Shown in pieces: positions 1-11,290 of a DNA stretch of 64,000 nt; positions within the stretch are counted from its first letter, which is position 1, and every line of letters starts with the position of its first letter. The notes under the pieces were generated by a model. That model did no database searches. It saw only the letters and a list, made by a program, of their open reading frames with translations, and was not told where the DNA came from. The position numbers were made by a program, and so were the translations under genes. This DNA comes from Artocarpus heterophyllus (taxonomy: Eukaryota; Streptophyta; Magnoliopsida; Rosales; Moraceae): assembly GCA_025403435.1 (NCBI GenBank), contig CM046338.1, positions 18,761,399 to 18,825,398 of the forward strand. Reading direction: 5' to 3'.

Positions 1-2300
1 TGCTAGTTTTAATTGTAAATTGTTAAACTTTATGTTTTACGTATATTGGTAGTTGATATGACTATTGGATCGCATATGCAAAATCTTTTTGAAGTTAAAA
101 ATAAAACTCATCACTGTTAGCAAAAAGAGAAAATCAAAATCAAGGGAAAAAAACACAAAAAAAAAAAAAGAAGAAACGAACTGGCTGTTGCTGAATAGTC
201 AATTAAATTGAATACAAAATATAAGTAAAGCTAAATCCATTTTTCTATGTCTTGTCTATTTGTTTTATCTCATTAGTTTCTAAAAGTCTCTCCATCATTT
301 TTTAAAGTCTCTGTCATCTAATTTTTCTAAAATGAAATATATATAAAATTATAAAAAAAATGCGCAGTATATAAGTGTGCTATATATCAATACACTCATT
401 TAAGAAAAAAAAAAGGAACATAATGAGGAAGAAATTAATTAATTCAACTTTTGTTATATGTGGATTTGATGCTAGTTTATTATATAACTTAGCAAAATAA
501 TCAGAAATTTATATCTAAGAAAGGTCCTTTAAAACATGCAAGTTTGAGATCACATATTCAATTGGTTGTCAATATTGATCCCCTTTTAATTTCTTCTCCC
601 TCTTTGATCCCCCAACTTAGGGAGGCTGGCTTTCAAATTATCTTGTTACAAAGCTTGAAATTTCAAACTTTTAGGACATAATTAGGTGAAACCTGATATT
701 TCTATGAAGCAAAGAATCAATAACCAACGACCATCAATATTGTACAGCATATATATAACTGCATCTCAACTAGCTGTTATTAATATCAACCAAATCTTCC
801 AAAAAAAAACCCTAAAATTATGAGCCCAATATTACGAAGAACAACTAGTCGTGGTTCATAAATGCTGTATATTCTACACATACTTTTTTTTTTCTTTGAA
901 AAAAGATTATTTGCATACAAACTTTTGATGCTTAGTATAGCTGTTGCGCTACATAGTTTTGAAGTCAAGACTTGGCCCAACGACTAATGTGGTGGTTAAA
1001 AATGTGATTTAGATCCAAAACTTTCGGTTTCTACAATATAAAATATAAAGCTCTTACATGCTACAGTGGCAAAAAAAAGTATACTACAATGTAAAACTCT
1101 CACATGCTATGGTATTTTCAACCAAAATTAGTTCTAATCAATTCTTCCAAACATCCAATAATATTGACCAAGGCTTTGCTGTTCAAAACATTTTTTACGC
1201 TAGAAAAAGTAATAAATAATATACAAGAAATTTTAGATATTAACTCTTAAATATTGATAAATTATTCTCTTAACTTTTGATTTTTTTTTTGACAATTATG
1301 TATTCCATGATACTAAAATTAATAAACGATTTTTGAAATTTAAGTATTCAAAAGAGGTAACTTTGTTTCCGTTGTTTGATATCTCGAAATCTTACAGCAA
1401 TAGTTCTATTGTGATCAAAATGTTCTCTTCATTACTATTAAAACCCATTGAAACCTAGAACATTTTGCAGTTATGTAATTATATAAATATGTAAAATATT
1501 TTATCATTAAGTGATAAGTAGGATGCGATTATCCATGTTAAATTTCAAAAAACATTTATTAATTTTAGTGTTAGGAAATAATTTTTTAAAAATTAAAAAT
1601 TTATATTATAATTTGCTGAAATTAAAAGTTCACCGATTAATAATGCTAAATGTAATCATTTATTTTATAAGATGAGAGGCTTTACCATATATTTGAGGTA
1701 TTTTCTTACGTTAATATTATGGTGTTTATGGCGTGTTTAGTTTATATATTTGAATCGAAAATATTTGAAATTTAAATTTAAATTTTTATGAGGTAAATAA
1801 CGTAAAAAAAAAAAAAAAGAAGTTTCAATTGTCGCACAAACCCCATGAATGAAATGCATGCTAGATTAAGATCGGCCCGCAAATATAATGCTGACATGTA
1901 AATTTCTTTCTTTCTTTCCTTTTTTGGTCATCCATGAGTTTATAAAATTATAGGTTCATGTTGTGCTTATTGCAGTACTTTGATATGGTCCTACAAGTAC
2001 CAAATTTGCTTTTGGAGGGTTTAATATTTGTCCAACGAGTCAAATTTTTAAACCTCTAGTGCTTATCCAACCTCAATAGGTACTTGTCTCAACCAAATCA
2101 TTTAATAATGACCAAAAAAGTGGTTGTACTTTCATTTTGCGTTTTTAAACAACATTACAATGTGTGGTTGGACCAACGAGCTGCAACTTGTTCCCCCTTC
2201 CAACATTCATGACCCCGTAGAGCAATTATTAAAGGGCTTGCTTTGAATCGGTCGGAAGGAGGGAGGTCGACTGGGGGAGAGCTTTAATTTATTGTTTGGT
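1..2300. other. Intergenic AT-rich DNA
   Basis: I see no gene here. The sequence is AT-rich with poly-A/T runs, and open frames are short and lack recognisable motifs. The only structure I can name is a MITE-like repeat at about 1010-1180, listed separately. Purine- and CT-rich tracts occur near 2250-2330. Confidence 0.6.
1010..1180 (-). repeat. MITE-like dispersed repeat, copy 1
   Basis: Read on the minus strand, this segment carries two copies of a core resembling GCATGTGAGAGTTTTACAT, about 40 bp apart. The same paired core recurs on the plus strand at about 26530-26680 and 33530-33620, and in part on the minus strand near 24300-24400. Short length, dispersal and absence of coding potential suggest a non-autonomous DNA transposon family. 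The termini are not sharply defined. Confidence 0.45.
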
Positions 2301-2359
2301 TTAGAGAAGAGAAGAAGGAGAGAGTCTCTCTCTCTACATTCATATTTTACGCTATTAAA

Positions 2360-2600
2360 AAATTAGTTACTTGAATTTCCTATGGTTATTTCACTGACAT
2401 GGTATATATAGTGAAATCGCCGTGGAAACTTATCATACGTCGACGAATTTCATCATCATAGAACCAGGTCATATTTAGTAAGTTTTGGTAGTGCTCGGAA
2501 GATACCACGATGGTTTCTGAAAACACTGTCATGATAACTTAATTTTTAACGATGGTTTCTATGTAATTGCTGTGGAAACATTTGTCATTTATTCACAATT
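2360..2600. repeat. Possible CACTA subterminal-repeat remnant
   Basis: Several motifs such as ACGATGGTTTCT, GCTGTGGAAAC and CGCCGTGGAAAC recur in both orientations. They resemble the hairpin-forming subterminal repeats of the CACTA element at 7766-15647. No CACTA terminus is visible next to them, so this would be an internal or truncated fragment. Confidence 0.3.
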
Positions 2601-3397
2601 TTATTATATTGTTGAATCCTTCCATTAATAGAAGAATTCAACAATTTCATCCAATTCAAGTTAAAAAGAATGTATTAACCTCTAAAAGAAATTATTATTA
2701 ATAGTAAAATTTACAATTTAATAATTAGACATACAATATCATCCATTCATTCAACGACTGTTCTTCCTTCCGACCAAACAATATAAAAGATGACTATAAT
2801 CTTCATTCTCCATCCTTCCTACTCCTTATCTCCCTTACCAAATGGATCCGAAGGCAAGCCAAACACACAAGTATCTCATGTTTTCGTATTTTGTCATATT
2901 TGGTTTGAATTATTTTTTTATTTATTAGGGTTCCTTTTTATCTGCCATTATTGGGATTAAGACGTTTATCTATTAAGTATCTTATTCGAATTAGGAGTCT
3001 TCATGATATTAGTATTTATTAGTTTCAAGATAATTTTTTTAGAATTGCAATTCCCTGCAAAGTTTTTCTTCCAAAAAAAAATAAAATGTCTGAGAAGCGT
3101 TTAAAACGCTGAGTCTTATATCTTTTAATAAAATTCAAATGTTATTTCAATTTTTATTTATTCTAGCTTTTGCTGTCACCATGTCATCATTGGCGATAGA
3201 AATACTACACAAATATGAATACACATATAACTCGTTCACGCATAATAGAACGCAGATATTTATGTCCCTTTAAACAAACGAAAATGAACGTATCGCTAGA
3301 GTAATTATATGTTTTCTCCATTCATGAGAATCCCGTGAATTGGATATTTTTTTCTTAAAAAATATAACAATAATATATATAAATATTCCCCTTCAAA

Positions 3398-3421
3398 ATA
3401 TATATATATATATATATATAT
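3398..3421. repeat. (AT)n microsatellite
   Basis: An uninterrupted run of alternating A and T. Confidence 0.9.
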
Positions 3422-3903
3422 TAGTAGCGAAGCCATATGGAACCGAGTTGGGGCGGTCATCTCTCCACTGGCCATGGCTTCAATGACTTCTTTATGATTT
3501 AAGTCTTCTTAACAATATTTATTTTAAAACTTTTTTAAAAGTTTCAACTATGCCTCTAAATTTTTTTTTATTATTTTGAGGATATTTAGAAACTTTAGTT
3601 TAAATCGTTGGTTTGAAAAAAAAACATTATAACAATTTAAATTTTGTATGGATAAACACTATAATAACTATAGTTTGAACTAAAAGGTTTGGTTTAAACT
3701 AAGGTTCCCAAACAACCATTATAATTCAATTTTAAAATACGAAATATACAACATTTTAATCGCAATATTATATGAATTTATAACTTTGAAAATTATAATA
3801 TTCAAAAATTGAATTAAAATTTATTAAAATAATAATGTGTTTGAGTTAAAATTTTGGTTCAATTAACACCCCCATTGAAAAAATTTCCTGACTCCATCAC
3901 TGA

Positions 3904-3905
3904 TG

Positions 3906-3964
<59 letters not shown>
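3904..3964. repeat. (GT)n(TA)n compound microsatellite
   Basis: A short GT run passes directly into a long TA run broken by one C near 3944. Confidence 0.9.
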
Positions 3965-4712
3965 TAACGTCTATATGTACCAGTCTTGACATCCAATGAA
4001 CGTGCTTCTCGTAATGTAAATCCTTAACTTTCTCAAATTAAATTAAAATATTATTAGAATTAATCTCTGTTGTTGATTATTCTTTAAAAAAACTTTGAAA
4101 ATTCTAGGAGTACTAATTATTTTACTAACATGTTAATATTAATTCATATAAAGGTTACTATATTTTTAATTATATATAAGACCATCTTCAAGGCCAATGT
4201 TACATTTATCACTAAAAAAAATAAAAATAGTATATTTGATGTGTTATTTTTTTGTGCTCCAATGCATAATGTTATTTGAAATGTCATATTTATTTTTTTT
4301 CATAATTATTATACATTAAAACTTGTAAAAGTAAGCTTTTAATATCAAACAAATTAAAAATAAGAATGTTGAAATTATTAAAGCAAAAAAGTCAATCTAG
4401 CAATCCATAAGAATCAAATACCGAATTTTCTATGTGTTAATTTGCCATAAAATCTAGCATATAGCAAATTTAATATTAAAAAGGGCATTGCATTAGAGAA
4501 TTTTTTTTACACTTATATACCAAATTTGCTATTGGCATATCAATTTAGCATTGCATTGGATAGCTATAGATTTACTAATATGTAGAAAATCAAATTCATC
4601 TTAGTGCAGAGTATAGAGATTTACAAGTTTAAATATATATGGAAAAAAAGGAGGTGTTTCCCTTATCTATCCTCATTGTAGGCTTTCACTATGAAAGGGG
4701 TGTTAAATATTG

Positions 4713-4840
4713 ACATATTTTGTGCCATTAATCCCTTAACTCTTTAGTAGGTAACACTTTGATGATTCCTTTTTGATTTTGACAAAATAATCCTTAACCT
4801 CTTAAAGTGTTGGCAATTAAGCCCTCTTTGTTTCTTTCTG
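4713..4840 (+). repeat. MULE left terminal inverted repeat
   Basis: This is the left arm. It begins ACATATTTTGTGCC and pairs, with scattered mismatches, with the reverse complement of 5822-5950. Weaker pairing continues inward to about 4903. Confidence 0.8.
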
Positions 4841-5821
4841 TTAAAATTCTAACGGAACACATCACGTGACTGTCACATGTTGAAAAATAGATAAGAATGC
4901 CCTTAGCAATGAAAAAAAAAAACAAACCAAAAAAAACAAAAATGAACTCAAACAAGAAGGGAGCTAAAAAAGAAAAGAAAAAGAATGGGCCAAGGTTGAG
5001 CAAGAGCCATCACCGTCATTCCCCAACTCGTCTCCTCCCTTTCTGATGAAACTCACCACCCTACAACCTTACCCTCTGTCGTGCAAGCCCAAATCTTAGC
5101 GACACAAAGCCTCCTCCATCGCGAAAGGCAAGATCTTAGCTATGCGAAGCCTTTTCTTCTGCAGCTCCACGAAGGCCTTACGTCAACGGCAAGATTCCTA
5201 TGAGTGATCATCTGTCGCGAGCCCAAATCTTGCTATGTCTTCTATCCCCTACCATCATGTGATCGAAGCTAGATTCCTACGAGTGAACCTTTGATCAAAG
5301 ACCTTTTTTGTACTTCTAGAGCCAGAAACACACAAAAGAAAGGGGAAGGAAGAATACAACAACTACCCATATCAAAGCTAATATTTTTCTGTTACATTTT
5401 TAGCAGAGATGGGAGTTTATAAGATTTTGCCTCTACAACCACCATCAGATCAACTATCATACATTATAATTAGATTTTTTTTTTTCATTTTTTCTTTCTA
5501 AATCAAATTTTTAGATCCATATGGAAATGACATACCGGGATCATATTTGTTGAGCTAGAGAGAAAGGAGTAAAAAGAGAGACAGATTTTAAATTTTAAAA
5601 ACCCAAATATACAACAAAAAGACTTGAATTGAGAGGTACCTAATGGCTTTGGCCACTACTACAAAACCCAGCTTTGGATTTCTGGGTTTCTTTCTGTAAT
5701 TCTTTTTTAAAATTTTTTTAATTTTGATTTTTTAAGTAATAATGATTGCTATTATTTTACCATATTATGCCCTCTTACATTCAAGCACATGCCTTGCACA
5801 TGATATATACCATGAAAAGTT

Positions 5822-5950
5822 TAACAGATTTTACGGAAAGAGCCTAATTGCCATCGAATTAAAAGTTTAGGGATCGTTTTACTAAAATTAAAAAAAGGGA
5901 CCAAAGAGTCACCTACTAAAAAGTTAAAGGACTAATAGTGCAAATTAATC
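5822..5950 (-). repeat. MULE right terminal inverted repeat
   Basis: This is the right arm. Read on the minus strand it begins GATTAATTTGCACTATTAG and follows the left arm. The direct repeat TAAATATTG follows immediately at 5951-5959. Confidence 0.8.
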
Positions 5951-5959
5951 TAAATATTG

Positions 5960-7765
5960 TATAAAAGAAAGCATAGTTATCCAATTCATTTAAAGCTGTA
6001 ACCTCCCACTCTTGTACAAGTGATAATTCATCGTTAATGTGTGACCGTTGAAGAAAAAGAAAAAAGTCAGAACTAAAAAATGTGTACTAAAAAAAAATAT
6101 ATATATATATAATAAAACCTTTAACGTGAATACTCGCTTCGATTTAACCTTCCTCTCTTTTTTTCTCCTTTTTTTTATTCAAGTAATTGTCAGCTGCTCA
6201 TGTTTGGCTTTAAATTCAAACTCTGAGCGTTAAAGAGGTTTCCTTTTATCTTTTCAAAGTCTTGCAAATTAATAGATACCAAAATGGGGGAAAAAAGTCA
6301 GTACTTTGCAAAATTTCCTGAATGATTTCCCTCGTGACTTCCCTTTTGCAACTTGTAAAATTTCTAAAATTCTAACAAAATGTAGGGACGTACGTATGGA
6401 TCCCAAATTTGATTTCTAGTCAAACGTGCATTCTAAAATTCTCTTTTTGACCTAAGTTAGATGAAGATCACCAGTTAAACGTGCATTCGATTACTTTTTA
6501 TGGTTTTAAAAGATCTAGTTTGACATTTAAGACGAAAAAGTTACTTAAATAAAATATAGTTTAAACGCAACAGCTAACAAGGTTTTATGTCTAATAAGAG
6601 GGTTGCTGATTAGTCTTGGGTAATATTTATTATAGCTAGAGACGTATCAAAACCTAAAGAAACTAGTCATCATGTGTTTCACATGCCGTAATCAATATTT
6701 ATTACTTAGTCAAGTACGGCAGATACATCCATACCTTTTTTTTTTTGGTCCATTGCTCAATTTCTATACTTAATTATGGCTGTTAATTACCCGTCGACGT
6801 TATGAACATGGTTCATATCTCAAGCCAGCAGACAGCGATACTATTATATAATTTTCCCCCCTCTTTCCATGTGCAAAAACTTTGGGAAGATGTTTGAAAC
6901 CACGTAAATTGGACCTATTAATTAAGTTTGTCCAACGACCATTTCTGTAGCTTACGCATTATATATATGCATTTCTTAGACGCACGAATATGCATTTGAC
7001 CAATAATCAATATAAATTACGGCAGGTCCGGCTAATCACGTGGTAACAATACGTATTTACGGATTATTAACGAGTACTAAGTTACGTATTGCTAGATCTA
7101 TAGAACATGCACATTATATATGTTAAATATATTTTGAGAAATATATGTATTTATCTTACATATACAATTTTAAACATTCTCGTGTGTTTAATTTTAGTCC
7201 AAAAACTGAAAATCAACGAGTGCTTGGTTAATATTCCGTACATATATTGCATGCAGATTATATATATAGATATATATATACACACACACACGCATATTAT
7301 TTTAATCTGATAGCAAAGTTGATGACAGCTGTTAAAAAAAAAAAAAAAAGAAAGAAAGAATCCAACAATTTAATGGATACTGGCATATGGTGAGTAAATT
7401 GTTATTACCTATTAGTTGGTTCAACTTCTCTTTTCATAATTCTTTGTTCTCTTTCTTCATTTCAATTTTTTTGAAAATTATTTTACCCAAGTTTTTTAAG
7501 GTTTTACATTCGTGGCATAATTTCTTGCTACTTGTTTATGTTAAGAATTATGGAACCAAATTCAAAACCTTTCAGGAAAATCATCCCACGCAGAGGATTT
7601 TGGGATCGACCTTCCCCACAAGGTTGCTGTGGGGGTTGGAAGGGGGCGGGAAGCCCTTCTCCTGGGGTTGCGGGTGGCGGAGCCTTCGAACCAAAATTTT
7701 ATTACAGAGGTGAAAGAAAAGAAGAAAAACACAAGAAAAAATGGGTTTTTTTTTTTTACTCCAGG
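5960..7765. other. Intergenic DNA, small GC-rich island near its end
   Basis: I see no convincing gene. There is a TA/CA microsatellite at about 7258-7292. At 7585-7700 is a short G-rich island, very unlike its surroundings, that is open in several frames on both strands. The peptides are low-complexity and match nothing I recognise. The island ends 65 bp before the CACTA terminus. Confidence 0.5.
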
Positions 7766-8035
7766 CACTACTAGAAATTTGAGAGTATACTACCCCTCAT
7801 TTAACGACATTTTTTTAAAAAACCATTGTGGTAAGGGAGAAAAAAAAATGTGGGAAATTCGTCTGAGAAGACGAAAACCATCACTATAGGAGGGAAGGTC
7901 TTTCACGACGATTTTCAAGAAAACCATTGTGGTAGATTATCTTTCCACAACGGTTTTCCTGAAAAACCATCGTGGACTGTTAGTCTTTCTAGACGATTTT
8001 TAAGAAGAACATAAAAACCGACGTGGAAGATGCGC
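7766..8035 (+). repeat. CACTA 5' terminus and subterminal repeats
   Basis: Behind the terminal CACTACTAGAAA are repeated units containing AACCATYGTGG and its complement. They are often paired as short hairpins, for example 7945-7975, where CCACAACGGTTTT faces AAAAACCATCGTGG. In known En/Spm elements such subterminal motifs bind the element-encoded DNA-binding protein. Confidence 0.85.
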
Positions 8036-8607
8036 TAACAATCTTTATTCTAGCTCAACAATTAGACACGAATCATAAACTCAGCTCTCAAAAACACATC
8101 AAGAACCTCTCGAAACAGGATTCGTCATCCCTCTCCACATCCATCTTCCTTAATCTCCTTCTTAATTGTAACATCCATCCTCCTTAATCTCCTTCTTAAT
8201 TGTAAGTGTTTTATTAGGTATATTTATAAATAAGTTTTGATTTTGTTGATTAGTTGTTTGGTTTATGAATTTATAATCATGATCAGTTTTTTAGATATGT
8301 TTAGGTATGATTAATTTATGGACCAATTAGTATTATTGATCAATGTTTATTGTTTTGTAGATATGATTAGTTATTTAGAAATGAGTATGATTAATTTGTT
8401 TTATAAATATGATTTATTATTTGAGCATGATGGGTATGTGTAATTTATGGACATTTGAGTATGATTAGCTATATTGAAAGTGATGGGTATGAATAATTTG
8501 TGAAATTTGTGGATTTATGGTATGATTTATATATGGTAGGTTAATTAATTTATGAGATTGTTTTTAATTGAATTGCATTATATATATTTCAATTTAAGAC
8601 TTGCAAA
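8036..8607. other. CACTA 5' leader region
   Basis: This AT-rich stretch lies between the subterminal repeats and the transposase start. It includes a near-perfect short direct repeat around 8140-8205 (TCCTTAATCTCCTTCTTAATTGTAA appears twice in part, units under 20 bases apart in content). It probably represents the 5' untranslated part of the transposase transcript. No coding signal is seen. Confidence 0.45.
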
Positions 8608-10843
8608 ATGGATAGGAAATGAATGTGGGACTTTCGATTGACTAGAGAATATGTGAATGGTCTAGAAGAGTTCTTAGATTTTGCCAAAACTCATGCCCAT
8701 GGTGATAAAATTCAGTATCCTTATGTTCAATATAAAAACCATAGATCTCATTCAATTCCAATTGTTAGAGGACACTTATTTCAAAATGGGATTATAAGTA
8801 ATAACCAAACATGGTTTTTTCACGGTGAGTCTAAGTTCAACCCAACTTTAGTAAATAAAGAAAATGAAGCTATCGTGGAAGATAATGTGGATGATCACGA
8901 CAATATGGTTGACTTGGTTAATGACCTGGAAGAACACTTTTTAGACCGTCTAGAATTTTTTAAGTCAATGATGAATGATGCCGAGGCACCCATGTATGAG
9001 GGGTGTACCAATTTCACAAAATTGTCCTCTTTAGTTGGATTATGGAATTTTAAAGCATCGAGTAGGTGATCAAATTTAGTTTTACAAATCTTTTGGAATT
9101 TCTAGGAGGGCTTCTACCAGGGGGTACTAAATTACTAACCAGTATGTATGAGGCTAAGAATACTTTGAGCACTTTAAGAATATAGTATGATAAAATTCAT
9201 GCTTGTGAAAATGATTGTGTTCTTTATAGGAATGCATATAAGGACAAGAATTATTGCCCAGTTTGTAAAGAGTCAAGGTGGAAGAAAGGAAATAAGCTAA
9301 AAGATGGAAAGAATGGAGTGTCGATGAAGGTGTTATGGTACATTCCACCAGTGCCACGTTTGAAGCAGTTATTCGAAAACACAAAGCATGCTAAGAATTT
9401 GACATGGCATCATGACAAATGGGTTGACGATGATATGCTTAGACATCTGACGAATTCACTACAATGGAAGACTTTTCGAGCTAATCATCCCGAGTTTAGT
9501 GCGGATCCAAGAAATATACATTTCGCTTTGTCGATGGATAGAATGGACCTACATGGTAACATGAGTAGTAGGCATAGCACTTGGCCCATAATACTTGTCA
9601 ACTTCTATCTCTCTCCAAAAATGTTCATGAAGCGGAAGTTCTTAATGTTGTCTTTATTGATTTCGGGTCCTCACCAACCAAGGAATAACATTAATGTGTA
9701 CTTGGCATAATTTATCGATGACCCAAAAAACTTGTGAAAAAATGGAAATGTAGTTAAAAATGCTTACCAAAAAGAGACGTTCACAGTCCATACAATGTTG
9801 ATATGGACAATTAACAACTTCCCCGTATATGGCAATTTATCTGGTTATTTAATGAAGATTCTGTTAGTTGTCCTATTTATATGAAAGAAACGTCTCATAA
9901 ATGGTTAAAGAATGGTAAGAAAACCATTTTTCTTAGTCATAGAAGATGGTTGTCAAGAGATCGTCTTTATCGCAAACAAAAGAAAACATTTAATGGCAAC
10001 ATCGAAGAAAGAGACCCTCCTCGACCTTTGACAAGTGAACAAATATTTGAAATGGTAAAAGATATGAATGTGTTACTTGGGAAGAGAAAGCGAGGTAAGG
10101 ACGAGCCATTGATAGATGGACCCTAGAAAAAGAGATCAATCTTTTTTGAACTTCTATATTAGAAGACACTTTTTTTTGTCATTGCTTGGATGTTATGCAT
10201 ATTAAGAAAAATGTTTATGAATCAATAGTTGGCACATTGCTTAACATTCCGAGCAAGACTAAGAAAGGTGACAAAGCACAGTTGGGTCTCATGGAAATGG
10301 AGATTAGGCTTAATTTGTTTATCAAAAAAAGAGAAAAATGCACTTACTTACCTCTGGCAAAGCACCCAAAAAGCTTTGTAAATAGGTTGCTTCATTGAAA
10401 ATGTCAGACGACTATTCTTCAAATTTTAAAAAGTTGCTGTCGATAAAGGATTTGAAACTATTTGGCATGAAAACACATTATTGTCATGTGTTGATACAAC
10501 AATTACTACCACTTGCGTTGCGGGAAATTCTAACAGAGGATGTAAGATTTGCAATTATTAAGTTGTGCTCGTTCTTTAATTCAATATGTTCTAAGGTAAT
10601 TGATAGATCCCAAAGATTTGGAATTGTCCCTAGTAGTCCCGATGAAGTCAAAAGTAGTTATCAATGGTGAAAAAGTTACCAAAGCTTGCATAGATATCCC
10701 CTCATTTTACAAAAGGATTGCCACCGGTTGAAGAGATTGATGATTTTGACGATGATATTTCCTACTTACTTCGTGAAGATATGGAATGGATATGTATTGA
10801 GGAACCAAAGAGAAGAAAAAGAGGAAAAAATGAACATTTGTAA
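8608..10843 (+). pseudogene. TNP2-type CACTA transposase, broken
   Basis: This is the remnant of the element's transposase, which would bind and cut the CACTA ends. The start codon at 8608 reads M-D-R-K, then a TGA stop at 8620, then M-W-D-F. Family members normally have Trp where the stop lies. The N-terminal part to about 8840 fits the transposase-associated domain (YPYVQYKN, then RGHLFQNGI and WFFHGES). At 9190-9310 a cysteine motif CPVC follows a CENDC motif. At 9318-9710 is the Transposase_21 core, with LTWHHDKW, RNIHFALSMDRMD and NMSSRHSTWP. Downstream blocks at 9881-10126 (HRRWL, PPRPL), 10186-10398 (MDVMHIKKNVYESI, GTLLNIP) and 10395-10670 (CHVLIQQLLP) continue the family order. An acidic tail in another frame ends at TAA 10841-10843. 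The reading frame changes at least four times, so this is a pseudogene. I cannot separate introns from small deletions by eye. Confidence 0.9.
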
Positions 10844-11047
10844 ACAAATTTATGTCAATTTATTTCAATGTAGTTTTTTTATATCATTTTTCTTCTTTTT
10901 TAAGCTAAAGGTTATATCTATATGTAGATATTTTTGTGATAAAAATAGTAAAAAGTAAAAACTCTAGGCCATTGGATGCATAACACATGGTCTAGCCACC
11001 CTAGGCAAAGGAGAAATGTTCTAACAAATTGGTGTTTTTGACCAATT

Positions 11048-11290
11048 TTTCATGACAATTTTTATAAAAAAAAAATGTCATGAATTCAAACTTTATACGA
11101 TAGTTTTTAGAAAAACCGTTGTGAAAGTTGGACATTCTACGACAGTTTTTTTAGAAAACCATCATGGAATATAAAGCTTTCATGATAGTTTTTTTCTAAA
11201 AATTGTTGTGGTATGTTGTTATTGCATGACGGTTTTTCTACAAAACCATCATGTAATGTGGGGGCTAATCGGTGTAGTTTTAGCCCCCAC
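11048..11290. repeat. Internal hairpin-repeat cluster in the CACTA element
   Basis: Five hairpin units of the subterminal type stand back to back here, for example GCATGACGGTTTTTCTAC facing AAAACCATCATG near 11224-11253. A perfect 11-bp inverted repeat follows directly: GTGGGGGCTAA at 11258-11268 and TTAGCCCCCAC at 11280-11290. Such repeats normally lie only at the ends of a CACTA element. Here they separate the two genes. Confidence 0.8.

Larger units (their letters stand above)
2601..4712. other. Intergenic AT-rich DNA with microsatellites
   Basis: No gene is recognisable. The stretch contains an (AT)n run at 3398-3421 and a compound (GT)n(TA)n run at 3904-3964. Around 4170-4600 are motifs such as CATCTTCAAGGCCAATG and GCATTGCATTGGATAG in roughly opposed orientation. 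They could be the eroded ends of a small MITE, but I cannot fix its borders. Confidence 0.5.
4713..5950. mobile_element. Non-autonomous Mutator-like element (MULE)
   Basis: The 1238-bp segment is bounded on both sides by the same 9 bases, TAAATATTG (4704-4712 and 5951-5959). A 9-bp target duplication is the hallmark of Mutator-like transposons. The two ends are long imperfect inverted repeats: blocks such as CTTTAGTAGGTAACACTTTG and TGGCAATTAAGCCCTC on the left match the reverse complement of the right end. Similarity is strong for about 130 bp and weaker to about 190 bp. No transposase is encoded. The interior at 4990-5350 is richer in GC than its surroundings and contains a repeated phrase (CCCAAATCTTAGCGAC, CAAGATCTTAGCTATGCG, CCCAAATCTTGCTATG), so it may hold captured host sequence as in Pack-MULEs. 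I cannot identify a donor gene. Confidence 0.85.

Noticed and set aside
2240..2870. MITE with inverted ends GGTCGGAAGGA and TCCTTCCGACC
   Set aside because: The short matching words are real, but pairing does not extend and no target duplication was found, so I do not call an element.
3398..3964. AT-rich runs as a replication origin or promoter
   Set aside because: They are simple microsatellites of a kind found throughout plant genomes. No associated gene or conserved motif was seen.
10686..10958. 90-codon frame at the end of the CACTA transposase
   Set aside because: A different frame of the same DNA gives an acidic tail (PPVEEIDDFDDD) that suits the end of the transposase and stops at 10841. 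The longer frame is a shadow.
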